From: Vitellaria paradoxa | Taxonomy: Eukaryota; Streptophyta; Magnoliopsida; Ericales; Sapotaceae | Reading direction: 5' to 3' | NCBI GenBank assembly: GCA_019916065.1 | Contig: CM034243.1 | Span: 29,786,147 to 29,850,146 of the forward strand | DNA: 64,000 nt | Shown here: piece by piece, positions 35,901 to 48,110 of the stretch | Layout: each line of letters begins with the position of its first letter | Position numbering within the stretch: position 1 is the first letter of the stretch | Notes under the pieces: generated by a model | Told to the model about the DNA's origin: nothing | The model's input: the letters and a program-made list of their open reading frames with translations, nothing else | The model's database searches: none | Position numbers and translations under genes: made by a program

Positions 35901-37150
35901 TATCTTCAGAAGCATTTTCCTGAGGTCATTTCTGAAATCTATTTCTCAAGCATATTCGAAAAGCATATTGTGATGGCTGGATTCAATTTGAAAGCATATT
36001 ATCAAGTGCTTTATGGTGAGACCCAATTCAAAAGCCTATCCACAAGTATAAGCATATTCCCGAGCATATTTCCCATGCCGAGCATATTTCTATAAAGTTC
36101 ATTGCAGAAGGCTAATTCCCAAGCATGAGAAAATCCGATGCCGAGCATATCCACAGTATGCCGAGCATATTGAAAGGTATAAAGCTATCTAGAGCATATT
36201 CTTCCTCAAGCATAGTGAACATTTTCCTGGATCAAAGAAGTATTATCAATCCCAAGCAAGTTCTTCCCCCGAGGAAAGTTATCCCGAGCAAATGAGCAAG
36301 GGTACTAATGAGCAAGGGTATCTCCTAAACAAAGCTAGTCCAGAGCATGCTAAAAATACTCTCGAGCAAGTCATCCCCAAGCATTTTATTCCCAAGCACA
36401 GGGTGCATTCCTGAGTAGGTTTAAAGCTTATTCCCGAACAAGGATTAAAGCATACCCGAGCTCAGCCACTATCCTCTAGCAAAGTTTAACTCAAAACCCG
36501 AGCTCGGCTCTCTCTCTCTAGCAAGGTCTAAAGCGCATCTGAGCTCAGCTCTCCGCAGTAAAGTTTAAAGTTCACCCGAGCTCAGCTCACTCCAACAAAA
36601 CATGGTTTTTCTAAGCAAAGTCTAAGACATATCTTTTGGTTGGCTTTCTCTCTCAAGCTTGGTTTAAAGCATATCTTGACTCGATTCCATCTTCCCGAGC
36701 ATGGTTTAAAGTATATCTTGGGCTCAGCTGTCTCTCTCCAGCTAGGACTAAAGCATACCCAAGCTCGACCATTCTCCTCTAGCAAAGTTCAACTTAAAAC
36801 CCAAGCTCGGCTGTCTCTCTCCAACTAGGACTAAAGCATACCCGAGCTTGGCCACTCTCTTCTAGCAAAGTTCAACTCAAAACCTGAGCTCGGCTGTCTC
36901 TCTCCAGCTAAGTCTAAGGCATATACCGAAGCATGGTTTCGCGAGCAAAGTTTAAGGCATATAGGGAGCTTGGCTTCTCTTCCCGAGCATAGTTTAAGGC
37001 ACATCTTGAGGTCGGCTACATCCTCCCTAAGCAGAGCATCACTGAGCAGATTAAAGCACATCTCTAAGCGAAGTTAATGTCATCAAACGAGGTAACAACT
37101 ATTTAAAACTAGTCCCGAGCATGGCTTCTCTCCTCAAGCAACGCTATTAG
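32800..37150 (+). repeat. CCGAGCA-rich internal region of the LARD-like element
   Basis: The heptamer CCGAGCA or one-base variants (CCGAACA, CCAAGCA, TCGAGCA) recurs several dozen times over about 4.3 kb, irregularly spaced between 32.8 and 34.5 kb. From 35.2 to 36.2 kb it lies within degenerate repeats of about 60-70 bases (cgagcatattttggctc, gttcatctcagaaag). From 36.4 to 37.0 kb it lies in another series (cccgagctcggc, tctctctcta, gcaaagttta). Stops are spread over all frames apart from a few repeat-made open stretches. Confidence 0.75.
34622..35065 (+). repeat. Tandem repeat of three 147-bp units
   Basis: The word gagccac/gagccat starts at 34,634, 34,781 and 34,928, spacings of exactly 147. 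Each unit contains ttttccgaac(g/a)tt, ggtacagaaagggagccaca, tcccctt(g/a)gggtgtcggtt and ggtttattgactgac. It is rich in G and C compared with the surroundings. Confidence 0.85.
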
Positions 37151-37979
37151 AAGTATCCCGAACAAGATAGAGGAGTTCCTATGTAAGGTTATTACTTTGT
37201 AAATGAGTTACCGAACAAAATTTTCAAAGTTTAAACACTTATTCATGTTGAAACAAAGCCACAGTTAGTGCGCCCAAGGAAAAAAGTCCAAAAAAGTGAT
37301 GAAGATGAGCTTATTTTAGAATTCTAACCATCGCAAACCACCGTAGATCACCTAAATCGGACACCCAAGCAAAAAGTTATGACCGTCTAAAGTTTTCATG
37401 AAATAAAGCCCAATTTAGTTTGGTTTTTTCTTTCTTTTTCTACCCCTGTAGCACTATTGAAAGGATTTGCAACCCGGGAGATCATAGTTCGCTGGTTTCT
37501 CTCATCTTTTTGATGACCGTCTAAAGGTTTTTCTCATCTTATTTTGGCTCTTTGATCGAGCAAACGATGAATTCAAAGTTACATCCTTATTTATGGATGC
37601 TCGGGTTCTTTCACATGACTTTGAGCTGGGGTGTTAAAGTATTCTCAATGCACTTATCATCCTCAGTGACAGCCAAAGTTGATGAAGAGCACGTCTCGTC
37701 TTACTTGACTTAGGAAGGCCAGGTGCATCAATACATCTGAGGTAGTAAAGGTACTTTCATTACAATGTTACAAGTTACTTTTTTGAATTTAAGTAAGCTC
37801 TGCCTTTACATAATTACTTGCACAGGCAAATCAATTTAGCATGATTCTATCTTTGCATCTCATAAAAAGCATAAACCGTTTACACTGTTGTTGAAGTATA
37901 TCTATACAATGCTGTATACTTCCACTATTGTTTATAAGTTTTATTCTACTCTGCTCGGGTAATAAATTATCCCGACTAG

Positions 37980-37992
37980 AGTGGGGGCATAA
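37980..37992 (+). other. Polypurine tract of the LARD-like element
   Basis: agtgggggcataa lies directly before the 3' LTR (which begins TATGAGGC, the G of TG being mutated). The purine run itself is agtggggg, with one T. Confidence 0.65.
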
Positions 37993-38486
37993 TATGAGGC
38001 ATAAAATTTTCTTGGCCAACCACAGATTGCACCCCCGAACAGGGGTTATATTCTAGGTAAATTGGGACTAAATAGTTTGCTAGTTACGTTGTATAATTAC
38101 TTTATGTAATACACTACCACACGGCTCCCGAAACTTACATCATCTGGCATTTAATGTTAGCCACCCACCTCCACTTTAAGTCACATCAAAATAAAGTGAT
38201 AGTCAAATCAACAAAAAGCTAGACAGACACTCCATCTATAAATACCAAAAATCAAGACAGCATAAGGGTTCTTCTTTCGGCTTCTTTTTCTCGGATCTTC
38301 TTCTCTCTCTCTCTCCGTTTACATGAGATTATTATTTATACAATTTACTGACTTAAGCATCGAAGTGTCCTTGGTCGGGGACCAACTCCGACCGCTTTAT
38401 TTCACTAATTTCTGGCTTGCAAGCAATCCCATGGACAAGGGAGAGAAGGGATCAACGGAGAAGATGGTAAAAATTATTGCCGAACA
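37993..38486 (+). repeat. 3' LTR of the LARD-like element
   Basis: 494 bp, TATAAATA at 38,237-38,244, ending TTGCCGAACA. Followed by ATATT, the TSD. Confidence 0.88.
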
Positions 38487-38491
38487 ATATT

Positions 38492-38837
38492 AATCCCTTA
38501 AGTGAAACTTTCAATGGGTTGTTCTGGAGCGATAAAGTTTAAGATTAAGAAACAAAACTAGAAACAGGTAAAATTTTAAGAAACATAGATAAGAAATAGA
38601 ATAAAAACAGAAAAAGTTTTAAGAAACAGAACCAAAAAAAAAAAAAAAATTACTATTTGTAATTTTTTAAAACTTTTACACATTTTTAGAAATAATAAAA
38701 TAAGGGTCTCCACTAGGGCACCCATTAAGAGCCTATGAAAATATAACATATAGCAATTTTTATTTTGGCTCCAAAGAAGTCAAAAAGTTCAAATAAATTT
38801 TATGGATTGTAAAAATTAAAAAAAAAAAAAAAAAGCA
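38492..38837. other. Spacer between the LARD-like element and unit A2
   Basis: AT-rich, with agaaacaga-type words and two long A-runs. No gene is seen. Confidence 0.6.
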
Positions 38838-41800
38838 ACTATGTGAAGACGTACTCTTTCTTCTTCACTGGAGCATGCGCCAAGTTGCCTTCTTTCCATG
38901 CAAAATGTTGAAAATGAATGAGCCGTCATCTCTCTGTTTTCACATAGGCCAACCTCCATACTACCCAAGGAGTTACGTGCAGCTGCTGCCTATCTATCTA
39001 TCTATCTATCTATCCATATGACAAGTCTGTAGTAATGAACTAGTTTTTTTTTTTTTTTTTAACCAAACTGTTATTATGACCACTGGATGACTTAAACAAC
39101 ATCTTGAACATCTTGACCTTTCATTTTAATATATCAAAAAATAAAAAAGGTTTTTGATAAGAGAGAAATAATTTTGATCAAGTAATGGTAAATATGGTCA
39201 CAAATACTGGTAATTTTGATCACTTTCAATGATAAGTAGGTGATATTGGTTGTTAACAAAGTTAATAAATAAATAAATAAATAAATAAAAGAATTATATT
39301 TGAACACTTTCTACTATGTTTGGTATTAAATATTAGTACGTACATTGATGGGTTTATTGCATTAAATAATAAATTTTTTTACAGTGATGAGGTGCCACTA
39401 CTCCTCAAAAACAAAAAACAAAAACACTACAAAACAAGGCCATTGTAATTAAAGTTGAAATTCTAAGTGTTTCTGGCAATAGTCAGCTGAAAACTAATCC
39501 TCACTTCTCAATTGAAATTGCCGTATCCAATAAAAGTATAGCAAAATTCAAATACTTAATATAAAAGTGATATGTGGTAAATTTTGAATGAAAAAAAAGT
39601 ACAAAAATTACTAAAAGCTGATGAGTTTTAGCCAACTAAACACCACCTATATATATGAACAAGTCTCTAGTAGCGAACTAGGTTCTTTTTTTTTTTTTAC
39701 ACCAAATTTTATTGTGACCATTGGATGACTTAAACGGCAACTTGACCTTTCATTAATATATCCCAAAAAAAAAGTATAAAAAAGATTTTAGATGAGAAAA
39801 AGATAAGTTAATTTTAATCAAATAATGGTAAATATGATCACAAATACTGGTAATTTTAATCACCTTCAATGGTAAGTCGGTGAAATTGGTTGTTAAAAAA
39901 GTTAAAAAATAAAAAAAAAAATAAATAGGAGAATTATATTGATCATTTTTTATTTATTTTGTTGCTAAATATTAGTACATTGATGGGTGCATTTCACTAA
40001 ATATAATTTTTTTATGTTGATGAGGTGCCATTACTCCTCATTCGGTTTCACTTTCAGTCAATTCAATTCGATTCTTAATCTCTAAACTTAAACTACTTTT
40101 TTTGTGATCCATCCTTAAATTTGCAGAGAGATATTAGTATGTATTATTCTATTATCAAATAATATTAAAACATCTTTACCTACCTAACTGTCATGTATGT
40201 AATACAATGTGTTTTTAACTTTAAGTGAGAATTGTATTGCTTAAATTGTATTCTCTACAATTTTGTAAATAGTGTTTGTTCTTCCATGGTAAATAATACA
40301 ATACACAATACAATATATAAATGAACAACTTCGTTTACGTGCGTGTGAGTAATCATTGAATCATAAGATTCAACCCTACTGCGTTAATTGCATTTTGTCG
40401 AATATATCATTTATATGTGTTTATCTATAGCAGCTGGTCAAGGTCAAGGTTGTTGAGGGATTGCTTTTCAATTACCGTTGTTGTACCTCCATCAAATTAA
40501 GTGGAGGTGTTATAATCATTCTAGTGTTAATGCAGCAGTTGTTTTGGTAATTTCTTTGCAATTGTTCTAAGATTGCGCATAACAAATTTCATGGGAAACG
40601 AGACTCACAGTCTTTGACGATGACCAAATTCAATTGTTTAAAATTTTGAATTTACAATTTGGCGAAATTTTGTAATTTTTAATTTAAAAATTTTAGAATA
40701 AAAGTCAAGAATTAAGTAACGTCAATTGTATATTGATTAAGATTCTTTTGTATCTAGTTGAAGTGTCAAATTTTGATTAAAAAAAGCATAAGATAATTTT
40801 GAATTATTAGATATTTGATGTGTATTTTTTGAAAAGTGTAAAAAATAGTAAAAATTACAGAAAATTAAAAAAATTGGTAAAAATTAGAGAAAATTGATAA
40901 AAATTTAAAAAATTAAAGATTTTTAGTGCTAAGAAAGTTAGAAAAAATAGGGGAAAGTTAAATACTTTTGACCAAATTTAACACTCTAAATGCAAACTTT
41001 ATATATTGTATTTTTCTTTTGTATTTTCCTTACGAGGATAACAAATCAAACACCAAAAAAAAAAAAGAAATAAAAAATAATTTTTTTGCAAAACGTTTTA
41101 CACAAAAAATATTCTTCAATGCAAACGGAGTCTCGATGTAAAACATTTTTAAGAAAAATACTTTTATTCAAGTTTCCAAAAAAAAAAAAAAAATTAATTT
41201 AGGTAAAAATATTTTCTCAAAAATATTTTGTATTAAAATAGGCCAGCTTAATTGACATATTTGAAGTTTGAAAAAATATTTTAGAACCAATTAATTGAGA
41301 AACTTAAGAGTCTCAAGTATTATTGTGTGAAGTATACTTACTTCCTCTCAACATTTGGTTTGCACCATGACACTTAAAAATTACACTTATCTCTCTTATT
41401 TTGAAATGTCATTATTATTGATCCCGTTCCGATAAAATTAATCTTTAAAACTTAATAAAAGATATCAAAATAATCAAAATTGAGGTATTTTTCCTATTTA
41501 ATACCCCCTTCATTCACATTTTTGTCAGTTTGGGATTTTAGCGAAAATGAAAAAAAATTAATGTCAAAAAGATAAAAGTATAATTACTCAAATGTTGATA
41601 GAAAATAGGGGTAATTTACCTTTTTATTTATCACATTCTCTATTTCTTCTAGACAAATTCGACAAATTTGAAGTTACAACTTAATGGAACAAATATGTAA
41701 TTTTTAAACATTAATTAAAAAAATAAAAAACATTTAAGATGCTTGATTTATAATAAAATGATTCAAACTTGAAGGCGGTCGCTAGTAGTTTAAAAAAATT

Positions 41801-42148
41801 ACAGCGCTCTCGACATTTGGTGGTCGCTAATAGTCATTAGTAACGAAGAATTGACTGCCAATCATTGGCAGTAGCAAACGGGTATTCGCGACTGCCTGAA
41901 GACCTTTAGTTCCTCAAAACTCAGATCTCTTTTATTATTCTATTTTGAGAAAAATGATTTATAGAGTGAGAAAGGAAACAGTGAAAGTATGTAAGAGAAG
42001 ATGAAAATGATGGGAAGATAAAGTGTTTAAGAAAGAATGTGAAAATGTGATTACTAATAGCATAAGAAAGGAATATCTCAGGGGTGGAGAGGGGGGGAGA
42101 GAGAGAGATTTGTATTGAAATGTAGAAAAAATAATTTTTTATATTTTA

Positions 42149-42471
42149 TTAATTTTTTATGCGTGTCCTATTATGAAAAATTATGTTGTTGAGAATTTTT
42201 ATTTGTGTAAGGGGAGTCATTGTGGCCATTGTTAATAAATTATTTATCTTTAGTAAAAAGATATAATATACATGTATAGATAAAATATTAAAACGAGGAA
42301 GACCATTACCGTTCTTAACCTTATAATAACTTCCGTACGAAGGATGGGAAGAGATCGACTTGAAGCCGGGGCCCGGAATCATATTAGTATCGAATTGATC
42401 CATTTTGCGTCACTGATTTATTACAAAACATTAGCATTAAATTGCATCTAAACGAGAAGCTTTGCAGTCAA
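42149..42471 (-). pseudogene. Fragment of an unidentified gene (MDQ block, copy c)
   Basis: Minus-strand acceptor TTTTCAG (42,472-42,478), leader, ATG at 42,401-42,403, then MDQFDTNMIPGPGFKSIS and KVKNGNGLP. It differs from copy b at a handful of residues. The best supported coding part is about the first 35 codons. Possibly the first coding exon of a gene carried along by the repeats. Confidence 0.38.
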
Positions 42472-44053
42472 CTGAAAACAAAAACGTCGCAACAATGGAA
42501 TTGACGAGAAAAGGAAATGCAGGACTTTAGCGACCATCAAGATTGACAGAAATTTTGTTACCGAGATGTAGCCCTGCCAACAACCATTTACAGTTACATT
42601 GTGGTTAAAGTTGAAATTTTAAATGTCTCTGGCAACAGTCAAACTAATTCCCCACTTTTTAATTACAATTGAGGTATCCAATAAAAAGATTTTTTAAGTC
42701 CATTATTGTAAGATTGAAAAAAAAAAAGAAAAACGCTAAATTTATATTTGGATTATGAATTTAACTAAAAATTTATCAAGAGAAAAAATTAAAATAGTAA
42801 AATTTTAAAATTACTAATCTTGTTTAATTAATGGCTAGAAATAAAAGAGAAAATGTATGAAATTTAAGAAATTAACAAAAATAATTTATTGATGAATATT
42901 TTTTATTTTTTTAAATTTTCTAACCATTCTAATAAGCACATGCTTCTAAGATTTTACTTTTCTTTTTATTTTCCATTTCCTTTTCAGATTAGTGTTCTTT
43001 CCTTTTTATATTCATTTACTAAATGTAAATGTGTACACAATATGTGTTATAATCATTCTAGTGTTAATGCAACAGCTCAGGAATATATTTAAAAGGGAAT
43101 AACCTATCCATTACAAAGTTAAATACAAAAATTAATTAATCTATAATACCAAAATTTTTTCTTCGCAGTCGTTTTGGTAATTTATTCGCAGTTGTTCTAA
43201 TATTGCGCATGTGGGTTTGCTCATTTCGAAACAAATTTCATGGGAAACAAGACTCAGAGTCTTTGGTGATGACTCAATTCAATTGTTTAAAATTATAAAT
43301 TTACATTTTTGTTAAATTTTGTAATTTTTAAAGTAAAAAGTTTAGAATAAAAGTTAGAATTAATTAAGTTGCATCAATTGCAAATTGATTAAGATTCTTT
43401 TGTATCTATTTAGAGTGTCAAATTTTAGTTAAGAAAAAAAGAAGTAAGTTAATTTTGAATCATTAAATATTTAATATGTTTCTCAAAAAATGCAAAATAT
43501 AGTAAAAATTAGATAAAATGAAAGAAAGTTGGTAAGAAATAAGATAGCTGGAAAAAATAAAAAAAAAATGTTCGAAATTTTTAGTGCAAAAGAAATTAGA
43601 AAAAATTTGTAATTTATTTTTTTATTCAATTACAATAATTCTTTCTAAGGAAAATGTCCATTAAATATTTGTAATTTTATATTTAGTTATATATTATTTT
43701 TTTTTGGCGTCTCACTGCAATAAACTTATATTTATAAAACTATAATAAATTATATTTTCAATTTTATCCAAAAAAAAAAACTTTTGTTAAAAAATAAACC
43801 AATTTAACCAGAAAATAAAGCCGAACAAAACAAAATTTTTCGGCGTGGGTTTAACTGTGCTTATCCAAAATTAGATCATATTTTTAAACGGGATGAGCGT
43901 ATATGCTAACATGCGCCAACGACCACAGTAGTCGCGACAGGTGTCATATTCTCCTACGTACAGTCTCTCATTTTAACGTATCAATTTAGATTATTATCAT
44001 TATTGTTGTTATTTTTTGTCAACCAATCGTTTTTGAAACCCTCTATCATAAAT

Positions 44054-44324
44054 GGGTTTCAGGGGTTGCAGTGAAGAAATTTACTGCGGGGACTGTAGTT
44101 GAAAATTAAGGATTGAGATTTATTTATTTTTAATCGAATAGTTCTAATTTAATTTAATTAATAATATTTTCAAAATAAAAATAAAAGTTAAAAAAACATA
44201 ATTGGAACATAATTAATGCAAAATATAAAAAGTCACGCATCATTAAAGTGAAAATAAATCTCAACCTTTCATTTTTTCATTGCAACCCCTGTAGTGGATT
44301 TCTTCACTGCAACCCCTGGAACCC
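44054..44324. mobile_element. Foldback MITE M1 of unit A2
   Basis: 271 bp. Left arm GGGTTTCAGGGGTTGCAGTG..., right arm ...CACTGCAACCCCTGGAACCC; the arms pair for about 70 bases (also gaagaaat, ggattgagatttattt against their complements). Left flank ATCATAAAT (44,045-44,053), right flank ACTATAAAT (44,325-44,333). No coding capacity. Confidence 0.85.
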
Positions 44325-44334
44325 ACTATAAATA

Positions 44335-44597
44335 GCGTTTAAGGAGGCTACAGTGAACAAATCCGCTGCAGGGGTTGCAGTGGAAAATGAAGGATTGATA
44401 TTTTTTCCAATGGTTGCAATTTATTTTAATTAAATTTATTTTCAAAATAAAAATAAAAATTTAAAAATATTGATTGGAGCACAATTAATGCAAAATATTA
44501 AAGATCATGTGTCATTAAAGTGTAAAAAAATCTTAGCCATTCGTTACTTCACTGCAGCTCCTGCAGTGAATTTTTTCACTGCAGTCCCCTTAAACCC
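44335..44597. mobile_element. Foldback MITE M2 of unit A2
   Basis: 263 bp, arms starting GCGTTTAAGGAGGC and, on the other strand, GGGTTTAAGGGGAC; pairing extends about 65 bases. Flanks ACTATAAATA at 44,325-44,334 and 44,598-44,607. Inside the right arm CTGCAGTGAA, TTTT, TTCACTGCAG (44,561-44,584) is a perfect 10-bp-stem hairpin. The single GCAGT at 44,377-44,381 is the unoccupied equivalent of the solo-LTR target in A1. Confidence 0.88.
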
Positions 44598-44607
44598 ACT
44601 ATAAATA

Positions 44608-44879
44608 GGGTTCTAGGGGCTGCAGTGAGAGAATCTCACTACAAGGACTGCAGTGAGTCAATCAACGGTTAGGATATAATTACATCAATCTAATAGTCTT
44701 AATTCAATGTAATAAAATTAAATTCAAAATAAAAATAAAAGTTAAACAAAATCTGATTGAAAGATCATTAATGAAAAATATGAAAAGACACATCATATTA
44801 AAATATAATTATATCCTAACCATTAATTGACCCATTGTAACTCCTGCAATGAATTCTCGCACTGTATCTCTTGGAACCC
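44608..44879. mobile_element. Foldback MITE M3 of unit A2
   Basis: 272 bp. Left arm GGGTTCTAGGGGCTGCAG..., right arm (other strand) GGGTTCCAAGAGATACAG...; pairing extends about 77 bases and includes ggttaggatataatta in both arms. Flanks ACTATAAATA (44,598-44,607) and CTATAAATA (44,880-44,888). Its arms match each other better than they match M1 or M2 in the inner part, the sign of an independent insertion. Confidence 0.88.
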
Positions 44880-45025
44880 CTATAAATACGTCCCCTCCCT
44901 CACCCATTTCTTAACGCAGCAATCCCAACAAGAACTATTATTGTTATTTAATGCATTAGTTTAGATTATTATTGTTATTTCTGTCGACTAATTGTTTTTG
45001 AAACCCTCTTCTATAAATGCATTGG
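44880..45025 (+). promoter_or_regulatory. Orphan JIP-type promoter and leader (A2)
   Basis: TATAAATA at 44,881-44,888, then cgtcccctccctcaccc, ttcttaacgcagcaatccc, aacaagaacta, as in A1 and JIP copy 3. A second promoter-like segment (tttttgaaaccctctt, TATAAATG at 45,012-45,019) carries no MITE. No JIP exon follows. Confidence 0.75.
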
Positions 45026-46744
45026 GTAATAAAAACGATTATTTTATAATTCGAGTTTAGATCGGATTAAAAATTACTTAATTATTAAGTAATATGAAAG
45101 ATTATTTTTATTAGTTTTTGAGAAGCCCAAAATAGAAATTTAAAAAAAAATCCAGGGATAAAACAATTATTTTATAATTATTGTTTGAATCTAGTTTGAA
45201 AATAAGATTAAGTGGTAAAATGGTCATTTTACAATCCCAAGAAAGTAATTAAGAAAATTTTTTTATTACAAAGTAATTGCTTGCCTTTTATTTTTAATTT
45301 TTTCAGTTTTTTGATCAAATTTTAATTCCAATGGAATAATTATTCCATCACTTAAATTGTGAAATGATTTTTCCCACCCAACGTGTGAATGGCTATTTAC
45401 ATGTAATAGTATTCCAACTTAAGTTTTTGATACCAAATATGAGAATAGATTAAAGTAGAAATGGATTCCATTTCATCCTATTTTATTATCATGTACCAAA
45501 TATAACTTGAGAATCTTAAATATTGTTGGGTAAATTACACTTACTTCCCCTTAACATTTGGGTAATTACATTACTACCCACACCATTCAAAAGTTATTCC
45601 TGCTTCCCTTATTTTGAAATGTTTTTAACATAAATATCTTTTTTTCGATAAAATCAGTCATTAAAACTTAACAAAAAAATACCAAAATAGTCAAAATTTT
45701 AGATATTTTTCCTATTTGATCCCTCACTCGCACATATTCGTCAATTTTCTTTACAAAAATTCTCAAAGATTTTTTATTTTAGCTTACATTTTATTTATTT
45801 TTGAAAATTTTGTAAAGAAAGCTAATGAATATGTGAGACAAGGAGGCATAAAATAGAGAAAAAAACATGTAAAATTTTGACTATTTTGACTTTTTTTGTT
45901 AAGTTTTAACGGTTGATTTTATTAGAAGAGAGATCAACGTTAATAACATTTCTAAATAAGGAAAACAAGTGTAATTTTAAAATACTGTAGGTATAAATGT
46001 AATTACTCAAATACTAAGGAGGATGTTGGAGTAATTTACCCAATATTGTTAGATAGCTCGCAAGCAGATGAAATTCCAATGCATCAAAAGCTCATTTGAG
46101 ATTATTTTGAGGACCCAACCGACAGCAGAAATATCAATGAAGACGTATAGCAGGCTAGCTGTAGTAGTCCCAGGGGCATGCAAATGCATGCCATATGACG
46201 GAAGCCACCCCAATTTCTATGACATATGCTATTCATGATCTTCTTACGTCGAAAGGCTATCATATGGTGACATACGTACTGTTTCTTCTTCACTGGACCA
46301 TGCATCAAGCTGTCTTGTCTTTACGGTTTCAATAAGTTGTTGAAAAGTGAAGAGCTGTCCTCTCTTTGTTTTCACATGGGTCAACCAACATGCATCAACC
46401 ACGTACCCAGAGAATTACAACTGCCTATTTATATATACATATATGAACAAGTCTATAGTAACGCACTAAGTTTTTGTTTTTTTTTTTTTTCCCTTAGTAT
46501 CATACTAAACTTTTAATTGTGACCATTGGATGACTTAAGTAACATCTTCACTTTTCATTTTAATATATTAAATAAAAAAAGGAAGAAGAATAAAAATGGG
46601 TTTAGATGAAAAAGAGAGAAGTTAATTAATTTTTTATCAGACAATGGTAAATATGGTCCATAAACACTGGTAATTTTGATCACTTTCAACGGTAAGTCGG
46701 TGATATTAGTTGTTAACAGAGGGAAAAAAAAAATACAAATTCGG

Positions 46745-48110
46745 TATTATCAAACGGTCCCTTAATGTGTGAATGGCTATTTACATGTAATAGCATTTCA
46801 ACTTAAGTTTTTGATACCAAACTTGAGAATAAGTTAAAGTAGAAAAGGATTTCATTCTATTCTATTCCATTGACATATACCAAACATAACTTGAGAGTCT
46901 TAAATATTGTTGGGTAAATTGCATTTACCTTCCCTTAACATTTGAGTAATTACATTATCACCCACAACATTTAAAAGTTATTCTTGCATCTCTTATTTTG
47001 AAATGTTGTTAACGTAAACCCCTCTTCCGATAAAATCAGGCGTAAAATTCAATAGAAAATGTCAAAATAGTAAAAAATTTAGCATTTTTCCTTTTTGATT
47101 CCTCACTCACACAAATTCGTTAGTTTTCTTTACAAAAATTTCCAAAGATCTTTTATTTTTACTCACTTATTTTTGAAAATTTTTGTAAAAAAAAAGCTTA
47201 TGAATATGTGATAGAGAGAGGCATAAAATAAGAAAAACATATAAAATTTTGACCGTTTTAACCATTTCTATTAAGTTTTAACAGTTGATTTTATCGAAAT
47301 AGAGATTAACGTTAACAACATTTCAAAATAAGGGAGACAAGTGTAATTTTAAAATATTGTGCATATAAATGTAATTACTCAAATACTAAGAGGATGTTAG
47401 TGCAATTTATCGAATATTGTTAGTTAGCTCGCAAGCAAATGAAATTCCAATGAATCAAAAGCTCATTTAAGATTATTTTGAGGACCAACGGACAGCAGAA
47501 ATATAAACGAAGACATGCAGCGGGCTAGCTGTAGTAGTCCCATGGGCATGCATGCCACATGACGGAAGTCAACCCAATTTCGGTGATGAGCGCGTTTAAA
47601 GTGATAAAAAATTAAATAAATAAGATAATTTATAAATTCGTAATTTGTATAATGAGATAAAAATAAATAATTTTTAAATATTTTTAATATTTTACATCAC
47701 GTTAAATAGATCTGACACATACTATTCATGATTTTCTTACGTGGAAAGGCTGTTATATGAAGACGTACGTACTGTTCCTTCTTCACTGGGCCATGCACCA
47801 AGCTATCTTGTCTCTACGGTTTCAATAAGTTGTTGAAAGGTGAAGAGCTGTCTTCTCTCTGTTTTCACATTGGTCAACCAACATGCATCGACTACGGACC
47901 CAGAGAATTTCAACTGGCTATTTATATGGATATTATATATATATATATATATATATGAACAAGTCTATAGTAACGAATTAAGATTTTATTTTTATTTTTT
48001 TTCTGGTGTCATCCAAACTTTTTATTGTGACTATTGGATAACTTAAATAACATCTTGACCTTTTATTTTAATATATTAAAAAAAAGAGGAAGAAGAATAA
48101 AAAAGGGTGT
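46745..48110 (+). repeat. Extra tandem copy of the A2 3' module region
   Basis: Starts at gtgtgaatggctatttacat, which also begins the block near 45,390, and repeats the following 1.35 kb including the gctcgcaagca and ttcttcactgga modules. This copy has an extra 130 bases or so (about 47,586-47,718) between caatttcg and the tattcatgattttcttacg part. After it the sequence continues as in A1 beyond 29,850. Confidence 0.8.

Larger units (their letters stand above)
31492..38486 (+). mobile_element. Non-coding LTR element (LARD-like), 7.0 kb
   Basis: 5' LTR 31,492-32,005 and 3' LTR 37,993-38,486, perfect 5-bp TSD ATATT (31,487-31,491 and 38,487-38,491), primer site directly after the 5' LTR and a G-rich purine run before the 3' LTR. 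The internal 6.0 kb has no gag, protease, integrase or reverse transcriptase. It is instead filled with direct repeats and the recurrent word CCGAGCA. This is the definition of a large retrotransposon derivative that depends on proteins of another element. The 5' LTR has about 20 bases (agagtggtctgccgactac) absent from the 3' LTR, probably a deletion between short direct repeats. Open frames such as 34,432-34,719 and 35,198-35,644 are products of the repeats, not genes. Confidence 0.9.

Noticed and set aside
44047..44888. Four evenly spaced TATA boxes as a tandemly amplified promoter
   Set aside because: Each interval is a foldback element whose two arms pair with each other, inner arm words differ between intervals, and an empty site exists at JIP copy 3. 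Serial MITE insertion explains this better.
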